A DNA stretch of 64,000 nucleotides from Sinotaia quadrata (taxonomy: Eukaryota > Mollusca > Gastropoda > Architaenioglossa > Viviparidae). Position 1 is the first letter of the stretch; each line of letters starts with the position of its first letter. Made by a program: the position numbers and the translations under genes. Positions 47,446 through 58,047 of this stretch are shown here, in pieces. The stretch is from contig CM054184.1 of the NCBI GenBank assembly GCA_028829895.1, positions 52,986,201 to 53,050,200 on the forward strand, given 5' to 3'. The notes beneath the pieces are model-generated. The model worked only from the letters and a program-made list of their open reading frames with translations. It was not told where the DNA came from and made no database searches.

Positions 47446-47760
47446 TCTTCTGGCCTACCTTATACTATAAAGCTTGTCGGCCCACTTCTGGCCTACCTTA
47501 TTACAGTGGTTGTCAGCCTACTTCTGGCCTACCTTATACTACAGAGGTTGTCAGCCCACTTCTGGCCTACCAAATACTACAGAGGTTGTCAGCCCACTTC
47601 TGGCCTACCAAATACTACAGAGGTTGTCAGCCCACTTCTGGCCTACCTTATACTACAGAGGTTGTCAGCCCACATCTGGCCTACCTTATACTACAGAGGA
47701 TATCAGCCCACTTCTGGCCTACCTTATATTAAAGTGCTCGTCAGCCAACGTCTGTTTCAC
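47446..47760. repeat. Minisatellite, 38-bp unit x about 8
   Basis: Units read cttctggcctaccttatact and then acagaggttgtcagccca. Plus-strand frames through it (Trp/Pro/Tyr-rich) arise because the unit lacks stops. Confidence 0.95.
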
Positions 47761-47888
47761 TTTATAATACTGCGATTTTGTGAGCCCGTATCTAACATAC
47801 TTTATCGTATTGACTGACTGAAATTCCGCTAGATTCTTTCACGACTGTTTCATAAATCGCGATTACCGGGTACACCAATGTCCTAGAG

Positions 47889-48048
47889 CAGCGTTTCCCA
47901 AAGTGTGCGTTAACTCATAGGGGCGTCGCGGGTATAGCTAACTGCACTAACATAAACGCAACTGGTCGGTGTTTTCTGATTTTGGGCGCCATGGAAACAA
48001 TCCTGATACACTAAGGGCCCATGAACCGAGAAAGTTTGGGAACCACTG
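47889..48048. mobile_element. hAT-type MITE, 160 bp
   Basis: The left end cagcgtttcccaaagtgtg and the reverse complement of the right end, cagtggttcccaaactttc, form imperfect terminal inverted repeats. The wording CAGTGGTTCCCAAACTTT is characteristic of hAT superfamily termini. The flanking octamers tcctagag (47881-47888) and tattagcg (48049-48056) match at 5 of 8 positions, consistent with a decayed 8-bp target duplication. It has no coding capacity. Confidence 0.75.
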
Positions 48049-48056
48049 TATTAGCG

Positions 48057-48407
48057 TATCTTTAAATTAATTATTACACCAAGGGACTCCCAGCTTACCT
48101 TTAAATTAATTTGTTGTACCAGTGACCTACTAGTGTCAAAGAAAAGCCCTGATAGTGCCAAATGTTCTTCTAGTATAATGCTATAATACTAATATATTCA
48201 CAACACATCTACTACTACTGGTTATATCCACATTATCCTAGCATATCTTACACAATTGATTATATCTTTACTGGTTATATCTATATTCCCCAAGGATATC
48301 CCACATTAACTATTTTATCCTTATTCACCTAGCCTATCTTATAGTACTGATCATGTCTCTCATAGTGTACTTCATATAAGATAATTTCTGTAAAATACTG
48401 ACTGTTA
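48057..48407. other. Unassigned stretch, weak repeats
   Basis: Loose repetition of tatcttacacta/ctggttatatct-like phrases (about 48215-48365) suggests an old array. No gene. Confidence 0.4.
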
Positions 48408-48855
48408 ATTGCAAATTACCGTTAATGCAACCAACGCATTCCACATTACCGTAAAAATACAAGCAACGCATTCACAAATTACCCTAAATACAAGCAACAC
48501 ATTCACAAATTACCCTAAATACAAGCAATGCATTCACAAATTACTCTAAATACAAGCAACGCATTCACAAATTACCCTAAATACAAGCAACACATTCACA
48601 AATTACCCTAAATACAAGCAACGCATTCACAAATTACTCTAAATACAAGCAATGCATTCACAAATTACCCTAAATACAAGCAACGCATTCACAAATTACT
48701 CTAAATACAAGCAACACATTCACAAATTACCCTAAATACAAGCAACACATTCACAAATTACCTTAAATACAAGCAACACATTCACAAATTACCCTAAATA
48801 CAAGCAACACATTTACAAATTACCCTAAATACAAGCAACACATTCACAAATTACG
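48408..48855. repeat. Minisatellite, 31-bp unit x about 14
   Basis: Units read acaagcaacacattcacaaa and ttaccctaaat. Each unit contains one CCCTAA word but not tandem telomere repeats. The left end is more diverged. Confidence 0.95.
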
Positions 48856-48942
48856 AGTTCTCCTAGAAAAATAATAACCAACATAACCACCCTTCAGCTT
48901 ACGCTGGGTACAATGAATCAGACTAAGTAACATAAACTCTTC

Positions 48943-50166
48943 AACCTCACAATACAGTAAAGCCTGTGCTATAACATAACCTCACAATACAGTAAAGCCT
49001 GTGCTATAACATAACCTCACAATACAGTAAAGCCTGTGCTATAACATAACCTCACAATACAGTAAAGCCTGTGCTATAACATAACCTCACAATACAGTAA
49101 AGCCTGTGCTATAACATAACCTCACAATACAGTAAAGCCTGTGCTATAACATAACCTCACAATACAGTAAAGCCTGTGCTATAACATAACCTCACAATAC
49201 AGTAAAGCCTGTGCTGTAACATAACCTCACAATACAGTAAAGCCTGTGCTGTAACATAACCTCTCAATACAGTAAAGCCTGTGCTGTAACATAACCTCTC
49301 AATACAGTAAAGCCTGTGCTGTAACATAACCTCTCAATACAGTAAAGCCTGTGCTGTAACATAACCTCACAATACAGTAAAACCTGTGCTGTAACATAAC
49401 CTCACAATACAGTAAAGCCTGTGCTGTAACATAACCTCACAATACAGTAAAGCCTGTGCTGTAACATAACCTCACAATACAGTAAAGCCTGTGCTGTAAC
49501 ATAACCTCACAATACAGTAAAGCCTGTGCTATAACATAACCTCACAATACAGTAAAGCCTGTGCTATAACATAACCTCACAATACAGTAAAGCCTGTGCT
49601 ATAACATAACCTCACAATACAGTAAAGCCTGTGCTGTAACATAACCTCACAATACAGTAAAGCCTGTGCTGTAACATAACCTCACAATACAGTAAAGCCT
49701 GTGCTATAACATAACCTCACAATACAGTAAAGCCTGTGCTATAACATAACCTCACAATACAGTAAAGCCTGTGCTATAACATAACCTCACAATACAGTAA
49801 AGCCTGTGCTATAACATAACCTCACAATACAGTAAAACCTGTGCTATAACATAACCTCACAATACAGTAAAGCCTGTGCTATAACATAACCTCACAATAC
49901 AGTAAAGCCTGTGCTATAACATAACCTCACAATACAGTAAAGCCTGTGCTATAACATAACCTCACAATACAGTAAAGCCTGTGCTATAACATAACCTCAC
50001 AATACAGTAAAGCCTGTGCTATAACATAACCTCACAATACAGTAAAGCCTGTGCTATAACATAACCTCACAATACAGTAAAGCCTGTGCTATAACATAAC
50101 CTCACAATACAGTAAAGCCTGTGCTATAACATAACCTCACAATACAGTAAAACCTGTGCTATAACA
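48943..50166. repeat. Minisatellite, 35-bp unit x about 35
   Basis: Units read cctcacaatacagtaaagcc and then tgtgctataacataa. Spacing is exactly 35 where checked. Variants fall in blocks: ctgtaac replaces ctataac in the left-middle, ctctc replaces ctcac in three adjacent copies, and aaacc occurs sporadically. One of the most homogeneous arrays in the window. Confidence 0.98.
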
Positions 50167-50892
50167 AGCAACACACACCAAAAACGGGCAAGTAATAACT
50201 GAAAGAAAATCTCCAAGACAAGACAAGCGACAAGCTCAACAGTGAAATAGGTGCAAGTCACTGTAAAATCTTATAAAATGTTTACTTTTAAATAGTAAAG
50301 CGCGAAAACAGTTAAAACAACTGATACAGTATTTAAAAGCTTTAATTTTCTAAATTTTTTCTTTAATATTTTTTAGTCGTCCTCATGCAGAAATCCTGTA
50401 GAAGTATTGTGTTTCATTTTTTTCACACATAGCACTCACTCACTCACTCACTCTCACACACAATTCATTGTCGAGTTAACAACACGCCGGTGGGGGTTTC
50501 CTTTTTTTCCACCAGATGATAAAGAGATTAGACATGAGAGTAATATTGCGCACGGTCGATAGAACTTGAAAGGCAGCGTCATAGGAAACTCACTTACATC
50601 CGGATGTGAGTGCACGCGAGTGCCAGAAGTGAATCGTGAAATTTCTAACAGCACATAATGACAAACATTGTGCGCTCTCACAAAACGGAAATGATCAAAC
50701 GCACACACACACGCCGGCGTAAGAAATAAAAGCAAAATGTAGAAATATCCGGCATTCAAAAAACACACGAAAAATGTCGCAGAGATGAAAACGCAACTCA
50801 CACCTGCTTCAGTCTGCATCTGTGCTATAATATGCAACGTCCTCTCTTTTATATTCTGACACACTGTGCTACAATTACAACGTCACTTCTGT
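50167..50892. other. Unassigned stretch
   Basis: A 136-codon minus frame (50454-50864) is rich in Phe/Leu/Cys and runs over a short (CACTCA)n tract. No recognisable domain or start context; judged chance or unverified. Confidence 0.4.
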
Positions 50893-51043
50893 CACAGTCT
50901 GCCACATTGTCTGCGCAACAAGTGCGACGTCACCTCGGTTACAGTTTGCCACATTGTCTGCGCAACAAGTGCGACGTCACCTCGGTTACAGTTTGCCACA
51001 TTGTCTGCGCAACAAGTGCGACGTCACCTCGGTTACAGTCTGC
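50893..51043. repeat. Minisatellite, 47-bp unit x about 3.2
   Basis: Units read gccacattgtctgcgcaaca then agtgcgacgtcacctcgg. Each contains GACGTCAC. A more diverged copy starts at about 50878. Confidence 0.9.
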
Positions 51044-51906
51044 AACAATATCCGTGAACAGAATAACAAGAATGGAAAACAACATGGTTTTTTTTTGGTT
51101 TTTTTTGGGGGGTGTTAATAAAAATTATTAGTGCATCCGGTGCAACTGTGTTATTACATCCGGTACTGCAAGTAATAAATTTTTACAGCATCCGGGATTA
51201 CACGATGTCATAACTATATTTGCTCTTACAATAAGAGTATATATGACCTAAGTTCTGGAAATGACGTACATCAACCCTGGGGATTTCCACTGCGGAGAGA
51301 CTGTCCAAATATGGGAATTACAATTTAGTTAGAAAAATACAGCAAAGCGAAATTGTTCTAATTTGATAGCACAAAGTGTTTCCCTTTAAAGAATTAACTA
51401 TAATAAAAAAAAAAGCACCTCTTCAGAGCTAGCATAGGGTGAAGTTTATCTTTATTTCTTTATTTTATTTCTTAAAAAGTTGAAATAAACTTCGACACTC
51501 TATCCTTATGCTCTAAGCAGAAATTTTACTTTGACACTTTTTTTCTTAGTAGAAATAGGAATCTGACAAGCTGTTGACACAAAAGACGACACACATGAGA
51601 CAAATATATGGCACAACACGTGTCAGAGCAACGAATATATTTTAGGCCAAATGTGACGCACTCAGAATGTAGGTTAAATGTAGGCAGAAAACTGAAGGCA
51701 AACAGAAGGGCGATAAACAGTACAGAACAAATAATATGTATATGGATTAAGTATTAAGAGAATGAGGAAGCGATTACAAAAAAAAAAATGATTTAATTGG
51801 AACGAATAAATAAGAAAACAAAAAGAAAGTGCAACACGAATGACTTATAGAGAACGGCCATTTAAAAGAAAGGTCGAGTTTATACATAAAAAGACATTCG
51901 TAAAGA
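51044..51906. other. Unassigned stretch with an imperfect palindrome
   Basis: About 51430-51515 is an imperfect inverted repeat (agcatagggtgaagtttat against ataaacttcgacactctatc...tatgct). Other features are T/G and A homopolymers. No gene. Confidence 0.45.
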
Positions 51907-53083
51907 AACTGTGAATCACTCTGATGAAATAAGTCACATTACCAAAGGTACATTGTGCTTTCTAACACGTAACTGTGAATCACTCTGATGAAATAAGTTA
52001 CATTACCAAAGGTACATTGTGCTTTCTAACACGTAACTGTGAATCACTCTGATGAAATAAGTCACATTACCAAAGGTACATTGTGCTTTCTAACACGTAA
52101 CTGTGAATCACTCTGATGAAATAAGTCACATTACCAAAGGTACATTGTGCTTTCTAACACGTAACTGTGAATCACTCTGATGAAATAAGTCACATTACCA
52201 AAGGTACATTGTGCTTTCTAACACGTAACTGTGAATCACTCTGATGAAATAAGTCACATTACCAAAGGTACATTGTGCTTTCTAACACGTAACTGTGAAT
52301 CACTCTGATGAAATAAGTCACATTACCAAAGGTACATTGTGCTTTCTAACACGTAACTGTGAATCACTCTGATGAAATAATTTACATTACCAAAGGTACA
52401 TTGTGCTTTCTAACACGTAACTGTGAATCACTCTGATGAAATAAGTCACATTACCAAAGGTACATTGTGCTTTCTAACACGTAACTGTGAATCACTCTGA
52501 TGAAATAAGTCACATTACCAAAGGTACATTGTGCTTTCTAACACGTAACTGTGAATCACTCTGATGAAATAAGTCACATTACCAAAGGTACATTGTGCTT
52601 TCTAACACGTAACTGTGAATCACTCTGATGAAATAAAGTCACATTACCAAAGGTACATTGTGCTTTCTAACACGTAACTGTGAATCACTCTGACGAAATA
52701 AGTCACATTACCAAAGGTACATTGTGCTTTCTAACACGTAACTGTGAATCACTCTGACGAAATAAGTCACATTACCAAAGGTACATTGTGCTTTCTAACA
52801 CGTAACTGTGAATCACTCTGATGAAATAAGTCACATTACCAAAGGTACATTGTGCTTTCTAACACGTAACTGTGAATCACTCTGATGAAATAAGTCACAT
52901 TACCAAAGGTACATTGTGCTTTCTAATACGTAACTGTGAATCACTCTGATGAAATAAGTCACATTACCAAAGGTACATTGTGCTTTCTAACACGTAACTG
53001 TGAATCACTCTGATGAAATAAGTTACATTACCAAAGGTACATTGTGCTTTCTAACACGTAACTGTGAATCACTCTGATAAAAT
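51907..53083. repeat. Minisatellite, 64-bp unit x about 18
   Basis: Units read aactgtgaatcactctgatg, aaataagtcacattaccaaa and a gctttctaacacgt end. Copies are almost identical; private changes include aagttac, aatttac, a 1-bp insertion (ataaagtc, about 52635) and tgacgaaa in two adjacent copies. Confidence 0.98.
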
Positions 53084-53359
53084 GAAATATTATTGCTCAA
53101 TGCATGCTCTACATTCAAACATTCAACTAAATCATTAAAATAAAGCCCACAGTACGCTCACTAATAAATAGGTACGGATCGCTAAGATAGAGGAAGTTAT
53201 TCTTGCATTCTCAATGTGTTATCTAATGCTTAAATAGGAATCACCATTCTTTTAAAATCCTCAATGTTGCTTAAATAGTAATAGCTAATTTCGACAAAGC
53301 ATTTTGATATCACGTTGACGATCAGCTCATGAAATATTTTAAGAGCAGTGTGTAACCTC

Positions 53360-53630
53360 AACTCAAGATGCTATATGAACAACGTGCTCTGTAACCACTT
53401 TATACCCGTAACTCAAGATGCTATATGAACAACGTGCTCTGTAACCACTTTATACCCGTAACTCAAGATGCTATATGAACAACGTGCTCTGTAACCACTT
53501 TATACCCGTAACTCAAGATGCTATATGAACAACGTGCTCTGTAACCACTTTATACCCGTAACTCAAGATGCTATATGAACAACGTGCTCTGTAACCACTT
53601 TATACCCGTAACTCAAGATGCTATATGAAC
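53360..53630. repeat. Minisatellite, 50-bp unit x about 5.4
   Basis: Units read aactcaagatgctatatgaa, caacgtgctctg and taaccactttatacccgt; copies look identical. Confidence 0.95.
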
Positions 53631-53697
53631 GATGTTTCAACTCATAATTCCGAATGTGTTTTTTAAAACATCTTCTTTTCTCAAAGATTTCAACATG

Positions 53698-53964
53698 ACG
53701 TACGTGTTCAGAAAATATATCTGCCCTCGACTTACAGATACCAGATTACGTACGTGTTCACAAAATATGTCTGCCCTCAACTTACAGATACCATATTACG
53801 TACGTGTTCACAAAATATGTCTGCCCTCAACTTACAGATACCATATAACGTACGTGTTCAGAAAACATATCTGCCCTCAACTTACAGATCCATATTACGT
53901 ACGTGTTCAGAAAATATATCTGCCCTCAACTTACAGACACCACATTACGTACGTGTTCAGAAAA
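53698..53964. repeat. Minisatellite, 50-bp unit x about 5.3, left part
   Basis: Units read acgtacgtgttcagaaaata and tctgccctcaacttacagat. The array stops abruptly at 53964 in the AAAA of a unit and resumes at 55865 in the same phase, showing that the intervening DNA was inserted. Confidence 0.95.
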
Positions 53965-53971
53965 CACTGCG

Positions 53972-54021
<50 letters not shown>
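53972..54021. repeat. (CA)n microsatellite at element 3' end
   Basis: About 48 bp of pure CA just inside the left boundary of the insertion. It replaces the last part of the element's gene and most of the expected terminal inverted repeat. Confidence 0.95.
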
Positions 54022-54024
<3 letters not shown>

Positions 54025-54029
54025 TACTC

Positions 54030-55538
54030 GTCGCTCATTCAACCAAGATTTTCAGGAAATCGATCCATATGTGAGAATATTAATGAATTTTGATGCTCAT
54101 GTTGCATCCAAGGTCTCTGAAAGCAGTCAGCATATAGGCAACAAGCTCTGCATAGTTCCTGGCCTTATTGTTACCAAGAAAGTTTTACACGATCAGAACA
54201 AAAGCCTTCCACGCTTCCAGTTCCACTTCATTCATTGAGTTTTCAAACTCTGGATCTCTGATTAGCTTACGGAGTTGTGGACCATCAAAAATGCCAGCTT
54301 TCAACTTCTCAATGTTCAACCCTGGAAAAGCATGGCACAAGTAAAGCGAAACAGCCACAATCCTTGTCCAGAGCTTTGGTGAACTGTTTGATTAAGCCAA
54401 GCTTAATGTGCAGTGGTGGGAAAAGTATCTTGTCTCTGTCCACCAGAGGGTTGTTTATGAGGTTCTTTGCTTTGCAAGGTACCACTTCCACCCGTACAGG
54501 CCAGTCCTGCTTCGTGTAATGCTGTGCTTTGTCCCTACTATCCCACATGCACAGAAAGCACGGGTATCCAGACTGTTGTCCCAACAAAAAGTGAATCCAG
54601 ACTGTTGTCCCAACAAAAAGTTTACCATCTTCAGTTCAACACAAAGTAACCATTCATGTTGATCATAACGAATTTTCTCCAGCACGTACTTCACCGCTTC
54701 GTACCTCTCCTTCAGTGTAGTCGAGTTAGTTAGAGGTACAGAGGCAAACTGGTTACCATTGTGTAGAAGAACACATTTCACTGATCACTTGCTGCTGTCA
54801 ATGAACAATCTCCAATCTTCAGGTTTATAATGTGGCACTCCAATCTTGTGCAGAAGCTGCGCAGTATCTGTAGAGAAAAAACTGAAATACTTTTGATGTC
54901 TGTTGCGGTAGAAGGTGATGCGAACACTGTCAGAAAGGACGTTTTTTCCCCCTCAATCTGGATGCCAACAGTTCAGCAGATGACTTTGACAAGCTGAGAT
55001 CATGAATTAGATCATTTAGCTCCTTTTGCGAAAAAGGATTTGGAACATCATCATCAAGAACCACTAATTCTTCTTCATATTCTTCAACACTAGAGAAATC
55101 TTCTTCACTAATGTCGGTAAGTTCTCCAGGGACAGGTACTGGAATTTTATCACATTGAGCTACTGGACGATGTGCTGATTCAAGATCAGGATACTTAAGG
55201 CTGCTCCAGTTTTTTCTGTTAATGCCAGTCACATCAATAGCGCAGAAGGAGCACTCTGTGACATGGTTTGTCGGTTCCCTCCAAACCATAGGAATTCCAA
55301 ACTTCAGACAACTCTTCTTACCCTTGGTCCAACGACACAGATTCTCGGTGCATGTCTTGCATACCATGTGTGGCGCCCAAACTTTATCCTGATCACCAAG
55401 TTTTATACCAAAATAAGCATGGTAAGCACGCTTTATAAAACCTGTTGCTGCATTCCTGTTAGGAACAATGGTGTATTTGCCGCAGATGTAGCAAAATACA
55501 TCGGGTTTATTTTTGCAATGTCTTCCGGCCGATTCCAT
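54030..55538 (-). pseudogene. Broken transposon-borne gene with N-terminal Cys-rich domain
   Basis: Starting at the ATG at 55538, a 202-codon frame (to 54930) has a cysteine-rich N-terminal region: CYICGKY (residues about 16-22), VCKTCTENLC (about 59-68) and CSFCAI (about 97-102), probably zinc-binding. An acidic segment (about 140-165) follows. The reading then continues in other frames (SVRITFYRNRHQKYFSFFST; LLHNGNQ; PCFLCMWDSRDKAQHYTKQD; FPPLHIKLGLIKQF). I recognise this wording from a family of repeat-encoded invertebrate predicted proteins; the exact family name is unverified. Breaks are an extra base in the T6 run at 54942-54947, a TGA at 54785-54787, a 29-bp tandem duplication (54566-54594/54595-54623), a frame change near 54330, a TAA at 54185-54187 and further damage before (CA)n. 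Inactive. Confidence 0.8.
54566..54623. repeat. 29-bp tandem duplication inside pseudogene
   Basis: Both copies begin atccagactgttgtccc and contain caacaaaaagt. Twenty-nine is not a multiple of three, so the duplication shifts the frame of the pseudogene. Confidence 0.95.
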
Positions 55539-55546
55539 TTCATTAC

Positions 55547-55562
55547 CTAAAGAAGAAAAATA
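55547..55562 (-). promoter_or_regulatory. Possible splice acceptor before the pseudogene ATG
   Basis: On the minus strand a pyrimidine tract followed by AG (tttttcttctttag) ends eight bases before the ATG at 55538. It fits a 3' splice site for an intron in the element's 5' UTR; no donor was identified. Confidence 0.35.
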
Positions 55563-55864
55563 TCATTTACATCAATAATTCAAAAATTATCTTATGTAAC
55601 CTCTTCATAATTATGTAAAACAAATTATAATTTGTTTATTTAAAGAAATAAGAAAGAATTTTACATCATATAAATAGAAAATACCCTTATATGTAAAAAA
55701 ACAACAACAACAACAAAAATAATATTACAATACATCAAAACGTTGATCCAAAACAGATAAAAAAGTTGACCTGATTGAACAAAACCGGTCATTTTTGGAT
55801 CCAGCACAATAAAACTGTCATAAATCCGTCAAAAATGTCTTAGCAAATTTGTTGTTGCCCAGTG

Positions 55865-55962
55865 AAATATGTCTGCCCTCAACTTATAGATATCATATGA
55901 TGTATGTTATCACAAAATATTTCTGCTCTCATCTTATAGATATCATATCACAAGTTTCACGA
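55865..55962. repeat. Minisatellite, 50-bp unit, right part after insertion
   Basis: Starts aaatatgtctgccctcaact in phase with the left part. The two remaining units (tatagatatcatat variants) are more diverged than those on the left. Confidence 0.9.
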
Positions 55963-56380
55963 AGTATGCTTTAAGTCGTAGGAGGAATGAGAAAGGAAAC
56001 TAGTATTGCATCAACGCATAGATTTTATATCATATGTCCCGTGTTCAGAATGTAAGCATGTCGTTATATATTAAATTTGTCTGTAATCAAGTTATAAATG
56101 CCAAGTCTTCAAAGTGTACACAGATTAAAATATTGCTTTAGCTCACATATTTCATATTTTACGAATGCGTTCAGAAAGTAGCAACATCTCATCCCGAACG
56201 GGTTTCATATCAGAAAAGCATTGGTTTAAAACTAAAAAAAAAAAAATCTTGAAGGAAAACAAATTAGCACGCCGAAAAAAGTCAAAGGGAGCAACAAATT
56301 GTGCTGTGCTTGCAAAAAATACTAGACGCAGTAACAATGCGACTGATGTTTGTTCCTCTAGACTTAAGTGATAGAAAAAT

Positions 56381-56427
<47 letters not shown>

Positions 56428-57029
56428 ACTAGCAGAGATATAAATAGACAACCAAAACAGACGGAGAATAAGATAGGGAGAGTTTATTTAACGAACGTTA
56501 AGCTCTCTGTTAAATACTTGTGGAATTCACGAGGACTATTTTGTAAACTAGAAATTCAGATGATTGCAGACTGAGAATGAAGGGTGACTGATCGCTGGCA
56601 CACAGTATGATTACAAATGTCAGACACAGTATGATTACAAATGTCAGACACAAGAAATGTACTCTGTCACGCAAGTCATTTGCAGAACAAATTATCTCCC
56701 TTGGTCAAACTATTGCATGTGTATGAATAGTAGTACTAATTAATCATTGGAGTTAGAAACATAAACAAACTAACTTCAACATTCACCAGGCAAAAGTGTA
56801 TTTCTAATGCGCATGCACAAGGAGCGTTAACTCCATTCTTTCATCAGTTCAATGATTTACTCTGTAAGCATACACAAGGCACTTTAGAGTTTTGCAGCTT
56901 TTCGACTTCCGTTAGGGCAAATATTTTATACCACCATTACATTATAGATGTGTTAGAACTCTGCTTCCTATACAAACGGTCAAACGGTCACATAAACTCT
57001 TTCCTCTGAATATACATATGGAACCCGAA
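55963..57029. other. Unassigned 1.1-kb stretch
   Basis: Holds a (GT)n tract at about 56382-56428 and a 24-bp duplication (cacagtatgattacaaatgt, about 56601-56650). No gene recognised. Confidence 0.5.
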
Positions 57030-57182
57030 ACGTATCCCCCCTGAATACTGGTCCTCAATTAATATTGCTCTACCATTACTATTGCTCGACCTGAATATTG
57101 GTCCTCCATTACTATTGCTCTACCATTACGATTTCTATATCTGAATATTTCTCTACCATTACTATTGCTCTACCATTACCAA
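57030..57182. repeat. Degenerate tandem repeat, tattgctctaccattac core
   Basis: The core occurs four times with variable linkers such as ctgaatattggtcctc. Confidence 0.7.
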
Positions 57183-57369
57183 TCTCGACGTTATCCTTCT
57201 ATATATTTATAGTTTGACAATTGCAGTTTAGTAACGAAGTTTTCATAGGAACATATTTTGTATCAGTTATTGACGAGTTATAAAAACTCCTAATGATTAC
57301 TTTTCCTAGTTCGACATTATCCGTATAACGACTCAATTTCTAAATGTGTTAGACATTTCTGAAGTTATA

Positions 57370-57660
57370 CAACCTCTCGGTGTATAAATTTAAAATTTGC
57401 CGTTGTCAGGTATAAAAACACTCTTTATGTATATATTTACATCTTGATATTGCCAGGGTTATAAAGACACTATATATTTACAGTATTACACTGCCACCGT
57501 TATAAAAACACTATATATTTACAGTATGACATTACCAGCATTATAAAGACACTATAATTTTATTGTCTGACACTTATAAAGGTTATGCATACTTTTCTAG
57601 TTTGGTACTGCCAAAATCTATAACGACTCTGTGCACACATCTACAGCTTGAGATTGCCAA
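57370..57660. repeat. Degenerate repeat preceding the 55-bp array
   Basis: Irregular repeats of acattaccagcattataaag and tatatttacagtatgaca, probably an ancient relative of the neighbouring array (shared tacagttt/acattg words). Confidence 0.5.
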
Positions 57661-58047
57661 TATATATTAAGGTTGTGTGCATACATATACAGTTTTACAT
57701 TGTCAGAGCAGTAGAAATATATTAAGGTTGTGTGCATACATATACAGTTTTACATTGTCAGAGCAGTAGAAATATATTAAGGTTGTGTGCATACATATAC
57801 AGTTTTACATTGTCAGAGCAGTAGAAATATATTAAGGTTGTGTGCATACATATACAGTTTTACATTGTCAGAGCAGTAGAAATATATAAAGGTTGTGTGC
57901 ATACATTTACAGTTTTACATTGTCAGAGCAGTAGAAATATATAAAGGTTGTGTGCATACATTTACAGTTTTACATTGTCAGAGCAGTAGAAATATATTAA
58001 GGTTGTGTGCATACATTTACAGTTTTACATTGTCAGAGCAGTAGAAA
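57660..58047. repeat. Minisatellite, 55-bp unit x 7
   Basis: Units read tattaaggttgtgtgcatac, atatacagttttacattg and tcagagcagtagaaata. Variants ataaagg and atttac occur in the right-hand copies. Confidence 0.97.

Larger units (their letters stand above)
53965..55864 (-). mobile_element. CACTA/CMC-like DNA transposon insertion, ~1.9 kb
   Basis: This segment separates two parts of one 50-bp minisatellite. It starts CACTGCG and ends CAGTG; the right end read inward is cactgggcaacaac. Both junctions are flanked by AAA (53962-53964 and 55865-55867), which fits a 3-bp target duplication, and removing the insert plus one AAA restores the minisatellite unit. CACTR ends with 2-4-bp duplications are established for the CACTA/EnSpm/Chapaev (CMC) superfamily. 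The left end is less certain: only CACTG matches before a (CA)n tract, and a 3-bp deletion in a minisatellite unit (catatctgc to cactgc) could mimic it. The element carries the broken gene at 54030-55538 on the minus strand. Confidence 0.7.

Noticed and set aside
48408..48855. Interstitial telomere repeat
   Set aside because: One CCCTAA word per 31-bp unit, never in tandem.
48943..50166. CRISPR array
   Set aside because: The regular 35-bp period has no unique spacers; units are contiguous and identical, and the context is eukaryotic.
50454..50864. 136-residue minus-strand frame as a gene
   Set aside because: Hydrophobic/Cys-rich reading with no recognisable domain, overlapping simple repeats. 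No splice or promoter context.
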